Notes: generated by a model not told the origin, from the letters alone. Counted from the stretch's first letter, positions 1 to 5,615 are shown. The stretch: DNA of 6,182 nucleotides from Prevotellaceae bacterium (GCA_031257655.1 JAIROF010000171.1:1-6182), one strand, 5' to 3'. Made by a program: numbers and translations.

Positions 1-260
1 AAGACAGGCTCGGCGCATATACTCATCGGAAACAGCGTAACCCCGCGAAGCACGGGTATTTTTACCGTATCTCTGTCGATGACAGGCGTTCCCAACCGGA
101 TATCGGAGGGTGTAACCGACTTAACTAAAAAGTCCGTAAGTTTGGCTTCGTCGCTCAAGTCCATGACTTTCGTACATGCTCCAAATAAAAAGAGCAAAAC
201 GGGTATAACTGTGTTTTTCAGCAAAAAACGCTTCCCGAAAATATTTGTTATCTGTTTCAT
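1..260 (-). CDS. Putative exported lipoprotein, N-terminal part (runs off the window)
   Basis: Reading the minus strand from the ATG at 260-258 gives 86 open codons to the window edge. Residues 1-17 are polar and basic, residues 18-28 are a hydrophobic core (VIPVLLFLFGA), and Cys29 follows as the probable lipidation site (F-G-A-C lipobox, slightly off consensus), so the product should be a signal-peptidase II lipoprotein. After the Cys comes a short polar stretch and then a beta-strand-like pattern, IRLGTPVIDRDTVKIPV, followed by LRGVTLFPMSICAEPV. That alternation resembles the N-terminal Ig-like repeat of large Bacteroidota surface lipoproteins (DUF5018/PCMD type), but this is inference from pattern only. 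Its base composition is less GC-rich than the genes right of position 999. The rest of the protein lies outside the window, so a function cannot be given. Confidence 0.72.
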   Translation of the reverse strand, partial: MKQITNIFGKRFLLKNTVIPVLLFLFGACTKVMDLSDEAKLTDFLVKSVTPSDIRLGTPVIDRDTVKIPVLRGVTLFPMSICAEPV

Positions 261-272
261 ATCTACAATTAA

Positions 273-319
273 TACGGGACAAAATTATAATTTTATTTCC
301 AAATCGTAATTTTATTTCC
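273..319 (-). promoter_or_regulatory. Candidate promoter region of the minus-strand lipoprotein gene, with a 13-bp direct repeat
   Basis: On the minus strand, TAATTTTG at 287-280 fits the Bacteroidota -7 consensus TAnnTTTG and would start transcription near 273, about a dozen bases before the ATG at 260. A TTTG upstream lies only ~12 bp away, too close for a normal -33 box, so the call is tentative. The sequence GGAAATAAAATTA occurs twice, at 319-307 and 300-288, with a 19-bp period just upstream of the -7 candidate. That spacing, near two helical turns, could suit a regulator binding one face of the DNA. No Shine-Dalgarno is seen, as usual in this phylum. Confidence 0.35.
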
Positions 320-453
320 GGAATTGTTTTTTTGTTGTCTGTTATGGGTGCATTCCAAATTGTCGCAGAAATTAAAAGAAATCGTTATGATTCCCGCTTA
401 TTGTTAATTATAACTCTTGCCAAAAATTACACTAATTTTACGAGTAAGGTACT

Positions 454-590
454 ATTGGCTACGCCGAGCTCCGCTTCGCTCCGGTTCCCCGTAGGGGATT
501 AATATCAACCGAGCGTGTGAATTCACGAATGCTTTATATTATTAAACCCCTACGGGGAACCGGAGCGAACCAGAGCTCGGCGTAGCCAAT
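454..590. repeat. 137-bp palindromic element with 44-bp inverted arms (MITE-like)
   Basis: The left arm at 454-497 and the right arm at 547-590 are reverse complements over 44 bp with three adjacent mismatched positions. Arms begin ATTGGCTACGCCGAGCTC and end CCGGTTCCCCGTAGGGG. The 49-bp middle is AT-rich and carries the perfect 10-bp palindrome GTGAATTCAC at 517-526, which sits at the symmetry centre of the whole element. Nothing in it codes convincingly; in the reading frames it yields only short tails such as ATPSSASLRFPVG. No transposase is present and I see no target-site duplication at either edge (left flank GTACT, right flank GCACA). The form suits a non-autonomous mobile or dispersed palindromic repeat. 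It lies directly against a broken gene on its right. Confidence 0.7.
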
Positions 591-957
591 GCACAAAATA
601 TACCCGCGTACAGCATATATATAAAACATGGGCAGATAAAACGGCTAAGGAATACAAAAAATTCAAAGGGCTGAAGAAAGAAAATCTTCGCGACAATATG
701 ACCAATAAAGAATTGGTTTTGAATATGCTGCTGAATTATCAACCAAAGAAATTTCGGAAACAACCAATCCGGAATCGCTTCTGGAACATAAAGATGTGGC
801 ACGTCGTGGAGGAAATATTGCCAAAGAGGCTCGCTTTAAATTAGAAGCCGAAACAGGAAAAGAAGTAGTCAGCCCACTCAACGCAAAAAGCATACGCTCT
901 ATTGAACAAAAAGTTGGCGATGAAGAGAAAAATGATAAACCGACAAATGCAGAGTAA
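591..957 (+). pseudogene. C-terminal remnant of a BRO-family / DinD-like protein, truncated and frameshifted
   Basis: The frame reading TGG GCA GAT AAA from 629 gives ADKTAKEYKKFKGLKKENLR followed by DNMTNKELVLNML to about position 729. From 730 the same protein continues one frame over as AELSTKEISETTNPESLLEH, then KDVARRGGNIAKEARFKLEA, and ends ...NAKSIRSIEQKVGDEEKNDKPTNAE at the TAA 955-957. The break is at ATGCTGCTGAA (725-735) and is explained by loss of one base. The GLKKENLRDNMTN ... NMLAE ... GGNIA pattern is what I recall from the C-terminal half of Bacteroidota BRO-N/DinD-type proteins (phage-antirepressor or DNA-damage-inducible annotation). The DNA-binding N-terminal half is missing, and 591-628 has no clear homology. 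The gene is therefore dead at both ends: 5' truncation next to the palindromic element, plus the frameshift. The family name is from memory of its motif. Confidence 0.72.
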
Positions 958-998
958 ATAAAGCATCAACAGATTATAGAACTTGCGAAAATTGAATT

Positions 999-2252
999 AT
1001 GCTATATAACAGTGAAACAGAAATGCTATACACGCGGGGCTGCTGCTGCACGCGGCAACCCTCGGGAGAAATGGGGTGCCAGGAGGTAGCCTCCTGCCAA
1101 AAGCTGGCAACCTTCGACTGGCTAAAGGGCGTACACAACGCCGCGCTGCCCACCGACATCGTAGAGGTGCGCTTTAAGAACACGCGCAAGGCATACTTCA
1201 AAAACGTGCACGAGCTGCTGCTGAAAAAAGGCGACATCGTGGCCGTAGAAGCCTCGCCCGGGCACGACATCGGCATCGTTTCGCTCACGGGCGACATCGT
1301 GGCGCTGCAAATGGCGCGCAACAACCTGTCGACCGCCAAGTATGAGTACAAAAAAATTTACCGGAAGGTAAAAGGCGGCGACGTGGAAAAGTGGAGCGAA
1401 GCGATAGCGCTGGAGCACCAGTTCATGATTCGCTCGCGCCAGCTCGCCGCCGGCCTGCAGCTCAAAATGAAAATCGGCGACGTGGAGGTGCAGGGCGATA
1501 AAACAAAGGCCATATTCTACTACATTGCCGACGAGCGCGTCGACTTTCGCGAGCTGATAAAGCTGATGGCCGAAGAATTGCGCGTGCGCATAGAAATGCG
1601 GCAAATCGGCGTGCGGCAGGAGGCCGGGAGAATAGGCGGCATCGGCATGTGCGGGCGGGAGCTCTGCTGCGCACAGTGGCTCTGCTCCTTTGCCTCGGTC
1701 TCGACCAACGCCGCGCGGCACCAGTCCCTCGCCATAAACCAGCAAAAGCTCGGCGGGCAGTGCGGAAAGCTAAAGTGCTGCCTCAACTACGAGCTCGCCT
1801 GCTACCTCGACGCCCAGAAAGATTTCCCGCAGGTGTTCGACGCGCTCGAGCTGGAAGACGGAACGGCATACCACCACAAAACCGACATCTTTAAGCGCAC
1901 TATGTGGTACAACTTCGACAAAAACTCCATAGAAAACCTCGTGCCCGTGCCGGTGGACAGGGTGAAAGAAATTTTGGCGCAAAACAAAAAAGGCCTCAAA
2001 GCGCGAGCGCTGCTAAGCGACAGCTACGCGCCAACGCCGAGCATGGACAAGGAGGCAGAGTTTACCAGCGCCGCCGGCACCGACAGCATTACCCGGTTTG
2101 ACAAGCTCCGCCGCCGCCAAGCCAACCACCCCTACGGCAAAAACCGCGGCAAACCCCAGCCGCAGGGCGGAAGCAGCGGCAAGGAGGCCTACAGAAAGCC
2201 GGGCAGCAGCAAAGCCGCTACCGGCGCAAAAAACAACGCAAAAAAAAGCTGA
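999..2252 (+). CDS. ricT: RicT-like PSP1-domain protein (YaaT homologue)
   Basis: This 417-residue protein is the Bacteroidota form of RicT/YaaT. In Bacillus subtilis RicT works with RicA and RicF in an Fe-S-containing complex that modulates RNase Y-dependent RNA processing; the role in Bacteroidota is not settled. The PSP1 core spans roughly residues 50-270: DIVEVRFKNTRKAYFKN (53-69), the hallmark VAVEASPGHDIGIVSLTG (81-98), the KAIFYYIADERVDFREL block (170-186), GGIGMCGRELCC (213-224) and GGQCGKLKCCLNYE (252-265). Conserved cysteines are C218, C223, C224, C255, C260 and C261. The N-terminus adds a cysteine cluster (C15-C17, C27, C33), typical of this phylum's members. DSITRFDK (362-369) is followed by a basic low-complexity tail. 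The ATG at 1023 (MLYTRGCCC) is an equally good start. It opens the operon with gldH and sufE; no clear promoter is seen in the 41 bp after the upstream remnant. Confidence 0.93.
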   Translation: MLYNSETEMLYTRGCCCTRQPSGEMGCQEVASCQKLATFDWLKGVHNAALPTDIVEVRFKNTRKAYFKNVHELLLKKGDIVAVEASPGHDIGIVSLTGDIVALQMARNNLSTAKYEYKKIYRKVKGGDVEKWSEAIALEHQFMIRSRQLAAGLQLKMKIGDVEVQGDKTKAIFYYIADERVDFRELIKLMAEELRVRIEMRQIGVRQEAGRIGGIGMCGRELCCAQWLCSFASVSTNAARHQSLAINQQKLGGQCGKLKCCLNYELACYLDAQKDFPQVFDALELEDGTAYHHKTDIFKRTMWYNFDKNSIENLVPVPVDRVKEILAQNKKGLKARALLSDSYAPTPSMDKEAEFTSAAGTDSITRFDKLRRRQANHPYGKNRGKPQPQGGSSGKEAYRKPGSSKAATGAKNNAKKS

Positions 2253-2253
2253 C

Positions 2254-2802
2254 ATGCACATGCACCTCACCAGCCCGACAACCAGCAGCAGCAGCAACAG
2301 CAGCAGGCGCCTTCCGGTAGCCACCGCAATCAGCGCCCTGTGCGCGTGCCTGAGCCTGTGCGCCTGCGACGCATCGCGCGTGTACGACCGCTACAGCGCC
2401 ATACCGGCCGGAGGATGGCACAAGGACAGCAGCGCCGTTTTTGACGTTTACGTCAGCGACACGGCGTCGCTCAACAGCCTCTACGTGAACCTGCGCCACA
2501 CCAGCAGCTACCCCTTCTGCAACATCTACCTCTTCGTAAAGGCCACCGCACCCTCCGGAGCAACCACCTGCGACACCGTGGAGTACATGCTTGCCGACCC
2601 ATACGGGCGCTGGTACGGAAAAGGATTCTCCAGCCTGATAGATAACCGGCTGGCCTTTCGCAAGCATGTCCGCTTTCCCCGCAGCGGAACCTACCGCTTC
2701 GAGGTGTGGCAGGGAATGCGCATGGATGCGCTGCCCCACGTAACCGACGTAGGCCTGCGCATCGAAAAACAGCAGGACTACTTTGCCCCCGCAGGCTCCT
2801 AA
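2254..2802 (+). CDS. gldH: Gliding motility lipoprotein GldH
   Basis: The protein has 182 residues from the ATG at 2254, which follows the ricT stop after one base; an in-frame ATG at 2260 is also possible (180 residues). An open frame extends further upstream inside ricT, but that is only overlap. The signal peptide has a serine-rich head, RR at 18-19, a hydrophobic stretch ATAISALCACLSL, and lipobox L-C-A-C with Cys38. The mature part matches the GldH pattern: VYDRYSAIP, W-HKDS, NLRHTSSYPFCNIYLFV, TCDTVEYMLADPYGRWYGKG, SGTYRFEVWQGMR and DVGLRI. GldH is an outer-membrane-linked lipoprotein needed for gliding in flavobacteria and associated with type IX secretion, yet it is widely kept in non-gliding Bacteroidales, where its role is unclear. 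It should be co-translated with ricT. The head carries a CAG/AGC triplet run. Confidence 0.92.
   Translation: MHMHLTSPTTSSSSNSSRRLPVATAISALCACLSLCACDASRVYDRYSAIPAGGWHKDSSAVFDVYVSDTASLNSLYVNLRHTSSYPFCNIYLFVKATAPSGATTCDTVEYMLADPYGRWYGKGFSSLIDNRLAFRKHVRFPRSGTYRFEVWQGMRMDALPHVTDVGLRIEKQQDYFAPAGS
2283..2306 (+). repeat. In-frame CAG/AGC triplet run in the gldH signal peptide
   Basis: Eight triplets, interrupted once (AAC), encode Ser4-Asn-Ser2-Arg in the n-region before the hydrophobic core of the GldH signal peptide. Gain or loss of triplets would keep the frame and only lengthen the polar head, so it is likely neutral or mildly tunable. Confidence 0.7.
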
Positions 2803-2820
2803 CGACCTTAAAAAACAGCT

Positions 2821-3258
2821 ATGACAATTCAGGAAACACAGCAGCAAATAATCGAAGACTTCAGCGTATTCACCGAGTGGCTCGACAAGTACGCCTACCT
2901 CATTGAGCTGGGCAAATCGCTGGCGCCCTACGACGAAAAAAACAAAACGGCGCAAAACCTCATTGAGGGTTGCCAAAGCCGCGTCTGGCTCAACGCCGCG
3001 CTGGAAAACAACGCCGTCATCTTCACCGCCGACAGCGACGCCATCATCACCAAAGGCATCATATCGCTGCTCATCCGCGTATTTTCGGGGCAAACGCCGC
3101 GCGACATCATCGCCGCCGATACCGCATTTATTGACAAAATAGGCCTTCGCGAAAACCTTTCGCCAACCCGCGCAAACGGCCTGCTGAGCATGATTAAGCA
3201 AATGAAGCTGTACGCAATGGCGTTTGAGCAGCTGGCCATGAAAAAAGCTGAACGCTGA
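2821..3258 (+). CDS. sufE: Cysteine desulfuration protein SufE
   Basis: A 145-residue SufE of normal length. SufE takes persulfide sulfur from the cysteine desulfurase SufS and passes it to the SufBCD scaffold for Fe-S cluster assembly in the cytoplasm. The acceptor cysteine is Cys51 in IEGCQSRVWL, the same residue number as in E. coli SufE. Other family landmarks are YLIELGKSL (26-34), a DSDAIITKGIISLLI stretch, TPRDI, and LSPTRANGLLSMIKQMK. It starts 18 bp after gldH with an A-rich leader and is the third gene of the ricT-gldH-sufE unit. No sufS or sufBCD is in the window. Its final codons (AER stop) are made from the first copies of a heptamer array, so the last residues are probably repeat-derived rather than conserved. 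Confidence 0.96.
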   Translation: MTIQETQQQIIEDFSVFTEWLDKYAYLIELGKSLAPYDEKNKTAQNLIEGCQSRVWLNAALENNAVIFTADSDAIITKGIISLLIRVFSGQTPRDIIAADTAFIDKIGLRENLSPTRANGLLSMIKQMKLYAMAFEQLAMKKAER

Positions 3259-3288
3259 ACGCTGAAAGTTGAACGCTGAACGCTGAAA
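3247..3288. repeat. Six-copy 7-bp tandem array (GCTGAAC) through the sufE stop codon
   Basis: Six contiguous heptamers: GCTGAAC, GCTGAAC, GCTGAAA, GTTGAAC, GCTGAAC, GCTGAAA. The first unit and most of the second are inside sufE and encode its last residues and its TGA. Every unit contains TGA, so the sufE frame ends early whatever the copy number. The unit size is not a multiple of three. Confidence 0.9.
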
Positions 3289-3293
3289 AAGAA

Positions 3294-3308
3294 TCGTCGC
3301 TGCGACGA
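3294..3308. other. Small GC-rich hairpin after sufE
   Basis: TCGTCG at 3294-3299 pairs perfectly with CGACGA at 3303-3308 across the three-base loop CTG. It is placed where a terminator for the ricT operon would be expected, but there is no T-run after it, so a terminator role is only possible. Confidence 0.35.
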
Positions 3309-3320
3309 AGCGGCGGCGAA

Positions 3321-3350
3321 ATGGCGCTGTAGGGGCGTACCGCACGCCAT
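3321..3350. repeat. GGGCGTACCGCACGCC-type palindromic intergenic repeat
   Basis: ATGGCG (3321-3326) pairs with CGCCAT (3345-3350), and inside lies GGCGT (3334-3338) with ACGCC (3344-3348). The core GTAGGGGCGTACCGCACGCC resembles the dispersed GGGCGTATNGCATACGCCC motif found between genes in many bacteria, including Bacteroidota. This resemblance is from memory; copy number in this genome is unknown. Confidence 0.45.
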
Positions 3351-3366
3351 CAACCATAGTAATCAT

Positions 3367-3453
3367 TCAAATCAAAAGAATCGCTCTATGCGCAGCATGA
3401 GCCCCTCAAATCAAAAGAATCACAGCCCGAGCAACGGTACGCGTAACATGAGC
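3367..3453. repeat. Imperfect two-copy direct repeat in the spacer before the TonB-like gene
   Basis: The 16-mer TCAAATCAAAAGAATC occurs identically at 3367-3382 and 3406-3421. Each copy is followed by a related end, GCGCAGCATGAGC at 3390-3402 and GCGTAACATGAGC at 3441-3453, with the second copy about 12 bp longer in the middle. The spacer 3289-3539 holds no gene that I can support. Confidence 0.7.
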
Positions 3454-3492
3454 TGGTAAGGAATAAAAATGAGGTGTGCCATCTACTACCCT

Positions 3493-3534
3493 TAATTCCT
3501 AATTCTTAATTCTTAATTCCTAATTCCTAATTAA
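3493..3534. repeat. Six-copy 7-bp tandem array (TAATTCC/TAATTCT) ending at a start codon
   Basis: Units are TAATTCC, TAATTCT, TAATTCT, TAATTCC, TAATTCC, TAATTAA. The array ends five bases before the ATG at 3540, so it forms the immediate leader or promoter-proximal DNA of the downstream gene. It has the same count and length (6 x 7 = 42 bp) as the unrelated array at the sufE stop. Confidence 0.9.
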
Positions 3535-3539
3535 AGAGG

Positions 3540-4292
3540 ATGTTTTTTGTCAACATATTTCGTGCGCTTAGCGAGCTGGTGAGCCGGTATCAGGTGGCAA
3601 TTTACGTAACCGTAATTTTTCACCTGAGCGTTGCCGTTGCCTTAATGAGCTTCAAGCTGCACAGCGTTCCCCATTTTCCGCCGATGGAGGTTGTGCTGGG
3701 CGATTTTTCGGACGAGCAGGCCGAAAAGCTGGAGGCGCTGCAGCGCGAAAAGGAGCAGCTGGAGCACGAGGTAAGCCGGCTGCTGCAACAGGCGAGCGAC
3801 AGGCTGCGCAACGTGGCGGTGAACGAGGAGTGGGAAAAAAAGGAGGGCGCGCGGCGCGACGCGCTGCTGGACGAAAACGACGCGCTGCAAAAGCGGCTTG
3901 CCGCCACGCGGCAAATGCTCCACCGGCAGGAGGAGCGCGACGAAAACGCTGCGCTGCTGCCCGGCAGCAGCGCCAGCGCGCCCGGCAAGCAGCCCAAGAA
4001 GGAGGAGCTGTACACCGGGCCTTCCGTCATGTCGTACAAGCTGGAGGGGCGCAGCGCCTTTGAGCTTCCCGTGCCGGTGTACCTGTGCGAAAGCGGGGGT
4101 GACGTGGTGGTAAACATTGTGGTTGCCCGCGACGGATCGGTTACCGCAGCAAATGTTGACGAAAAAAAATCTGCCGCCGCCCCGTGCATCCGCGAAGCCG
4201 CCCGGCAGGCAGCGCTGCTGTCGAAATTTTCGGTGGCGGAGGCGGTCAAAAGCCAGCACGGCCTCATCACCTACCGCTTTATCCCGCAGTAG
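3540..4292 (+). CDS. Membrane-anchored TonB-like protein with coiled-coil linker
   Basis: The 250-residue protein has a short cytoplasmic N-terminus, one membrane helix at about 18-38 (VAIYVTVIFHLSVAVALM), the motif MEVVLGDF (49-56), a long charged heptad-like helix from about 56 to 134 that is probably a coiled coil, a low-complexity hinge (140-160), and a TonB C-terminal-like domain from about 172. Evidence for the last is GGDVVVNIVVARDGSVTAAN, then REAARQAALLSKF, and the terminal GLITYRF, which is the ending I associate with short Bacteroidota TonB-like proteins. TonB proteins pass energy from ExbB/ExbD to outer-membrane receptors, but no ExbBD or receptor is nearby and the usual proline-rich spacer is replaced by the coiled coil, so the job may be structural. 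AAAGAGG touches the ATG and is too close for a normal Shine-Dalgarno. folK follows after 8 bp. Confidence 0.8.
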   Translation: MFFVNIFRALSELVSRYQVAIYVTVIFHLSVAVALMSFKLHSVPHFPPMEVVLGDFSDEQAEKLEALQREKEQLEHEVSRLLQQASDRLRNVAVNEEWEKKEGARRDALLDENDALQKRLAATRQMLHRQEERDENAALLPGSSASAPGKQPKKEELYTGPSVMSYKLEGRSAFELPVPVYLCESGGDVVVNIVVARDGSVTAANVDEKKSAAAPCIREAARQAALLSKFSVAEAVKSQHGLITYRFIPQ

Positions 4293-4300
4293 CACCGCTT

Positions 4301-4804
4301 ATGGCCACAGCACTTCATCCGCTCGTTTTTTTGCTTTTGGGCTCCAACATGGGCTGCCGCAGGCAGCTGCTCCGGCAGGCGTGCGCCATGCTGCGGCAGC
4401 GCGACGTTTGGGTAGAAAGGGCGTCCTCCGTTTACGAGTCCGCGCCGTGGGGATTTGAGGCGGAGCAGCATTTTCTGAACATGGCGCTACAGGTGCGCAC
4501 GCCGCATTCGCCGCTGCGCCTGCTGGCGGTCGCGCAGCAGGTGGAGCAGCGCATGGGGCGCGCGCGCAGCGCCGGCGCCGGCTACTCGTCGCGCCCTATC
4601 GATGTCGACATTCTCTTTTACGGCCACAGCGTGGTTTCCGCGCCGCAGCTCGCCGTACCCCACCCGCGCCTGCACGAGCGCCGCTTTGCGCTCGTGCCGC
4701 TCGCCGAAATTGCCCCCAACATGGTGCACCCAACGCTCAGGAAAACGGTGGCGCAGCTGCTGCGCGAATGCCGCGACACGGGCAGCGTGGTGAAGCTGGA
4801 GTAG
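4301..4804 (+). CDS. folK: HPPK: 2-amino-4-hydroxy-6-hydroxymethyldihydropteridine pyrophosphokinase
   Basis: FolK transfers pyrophosphate from ATP to 6-hydroxymethyl-7,8-dihydropterin, the step before dihydropteroate synthase in folate synthesis, in the cytoplasm. The 167-residue product is the family's usual single-domain length. Landmarks are LLLGSNMG (11-18), SSVYESAPWGF (42-52), FLNMAL (58-63), EQRMGR (82-87), SRPIDVDILFYG (97-108) with the Mg-binding Asp101 and Asp103, and VPHPRLHERRFALVPLAEIAP (from 119). The ATG at 4301 is chosen because the conserved N-terminal strand begins eight residues later; the frame remains open upstream to 4184 but that part overlaps the previous gene. It sits 8 bp after the TonB-like gene, probably co-transcribed, and its stop is only 8 bp from the convergent mlaF stop, with no room for a separate terminator. 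Confidence 0.96.
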   Translation: MATALHPLVFLLLGSNMGCRRQLLRQACAMLRQRDVWVERASSVYESAPWGFEAEQHFLNMALQVRTPHSPLRLLAVAQQVEQRMGRARSAGAGYSSRPIDVDILFYGHSVVSAPQLAVPHPRLHERRFALVPLAEIAPNMVHPTLRKTVAQLLRECRDTGSVVKLE

Positions 4805-4812
4805 CGATGCGC

Positions 4813-5565
4813 CTACAGCATCCCGCGCGCCTTTTTGGCGAGGCGGTTGGCAAAAACAAATTCGTTGAGCTCCACGTTCTCCGCGTCCAGAATATCGTGC
4901 TTGGTGCCCTCCCACCACTTTTTGCCGTGGTGGAGAAAAATAACCTTGTCGCCTATCTCCATCACCGAGTTCATGTCGTGCGTGTTGATGATGGTCGTAA
5001 TGTTGTTCTCCACGGTAATCTCCTTAATGAGCGCATCTATCAGGATGGCGGTTTTGGGGTCAAGCCCGGAGTTCGGCTCGTCGCAAAAGAGGTACTTTGG
5101 CTTGAGCGAAATAGCCCGCGCAATGGCCGCCCGCTTCTGCATGCCGCCGCTGAGCTCCGAAATGCGCAGCTTGCGCGCGCCAATGAGGTTTACGCGCTCA
5201 AGGCAGGCGTGCGCACGGTCGCGCTGCTCGCCTTTGCCCATGCCGGAAAACATGCTGAGCGGAAACATCACGTTCCCCTCCACCGTGGCAAAGTCAAACA
5301 GCGCACCGCTCTGGAAGAGCATCCCGATTTGCCGCCGCAGCTCGCTGCGCCGGCGGTGCGGAAGCGTGGTGTACTCTACGCTGTGAAACCACACCTCGCC
5401 GCTGTCCACCGCGTGCAGCCCAACGAGGCACTTGAGCAGCACCGTTTTGCCGGACCCGCTTTGCCCGATGATGAGGTTGGTTTTCCCCTCCTCAAACGCT
5501 GCCGAAATATCCTTCAGCACGTATCGCCCGTTAAAGGATTTGTATATGTTCTTTGCTGATATCAT
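4813..5565 (-). CDS. mlaF: MlaF-type ATPase of an MCE phospholipid ABC transporter
   Basis: A 250-residue ABC ATPase. All motifs are intact: Walker A GQSGSGKT (34-41), Q-loop Gln85 in the MlaF-like stretch FQSGALFDF (84-92), signature LSGGM (138-142), Walker B YLFCDEP (158-164) with catalytic Glu163, D-loop SGLDP (166-170), and switch His196 (INTHD). In Proteobacteria MlaF powers the MlaE permease, which works with a periplasmic MCE protein to move phospholipids between inner and outer membrane. The assignment is supported by the mlaE end upstream on the same strand; no MCE (mlaD) gene is in the window. Its ATG at 5565-5563 is two bases downstream, in the minus-strand sense, of a CTCCTAA octamer array, with no Shine-Dalgarno. 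A 525-bp repeat-filled gap separates it from mlaE, which is unusual for this gene pair. Confidence 0.93.
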   Translation of the reverse strand: MISAKNIYKSFNGRYVLKDISAAFEEGKTNLIIGQSGSGKTVLLKCLVGLHAVDSGEVWFHSVEYTTLPHRRRSELRRQIGMLFQSGALFDFATVEGNVMFPLSMFSGMGKGEQRDRAHACLERVNLIGARKLRISELSGGMQKRAAIARAISLKPKYLFCDEPNSGLDPKTAILIDALIKEITVENNITTIINTHDMNSVMEIGDKVIFLHHGKKWWEGTKHDILDAENVELNEFVFANRLAKKARGML

Positions 5566-5567
5566 TA

Positions 5568-5615
5568 TTAGGAGTTTAGGAGTTTAGGAGGATAGGAGGA
5601 TAGGAGTTTAGGAGT
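5568..5615. repeat. Six-copy octamer array at the mlaF start (left, inverted arm)
   Basis: On the plus strand the units are TTAGGAGT, TTAGGAGT, TTAGGAGG, ATAGGAGG, ATAGGAGT and TTAGGAGT. On the mlaF-sense strand these read CTCCTA plus two variable bases. They are inverted copies of the larger array at 5881-6087, and bases 5569-5606 are a perfect 38-nt reverse complement of 5968-6005. Confidence 0.92.

Noticed and set aside
79..502. Two short plus-strand open frames (76 and 85 codons) near the left end
   Set aside because: The first is opposite the lipoprotein gene, the second ends inside the palindromic element, and neither has a recognisable motif.
454..590. Rho-independent terminator or integron attC site
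   Set aside because: The 44-bp stem and 49-bp middle are far larger than a terminator and there is no T-run. I see no attC core boxes, and no integrase is present.
958..998. Bacteroidota promoter before ricT
   Set aside because: No TAnnTTTG box with a suitable -33 TTTG is present; TATAGAACTTG is the nearest and does not fit.
1122..1745. Minus-strand open frame (207 codons) inside ricT
   Set aside because: It is antisense to the conserved PSP1 core, with His/Leu-rich composition typical of a shadow frame.
2218..3366. Long minus-strand open frame (382 codons) opposite gldH and sufE
   Set aside because: It is antisense to two clearly recognised genes, has no family motif, and its ends are translations of the heptamer array (QRSAF-type repeats). 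Open antisense frames are expected in GC-rich coding DNA.
4768..5559. Plus-strand open frame (263 codons) opposite mlaF
   Set aside because: mlaF on the other strand has every ABC ATPase motif intact; this frame shows none and overlaps folK's end.
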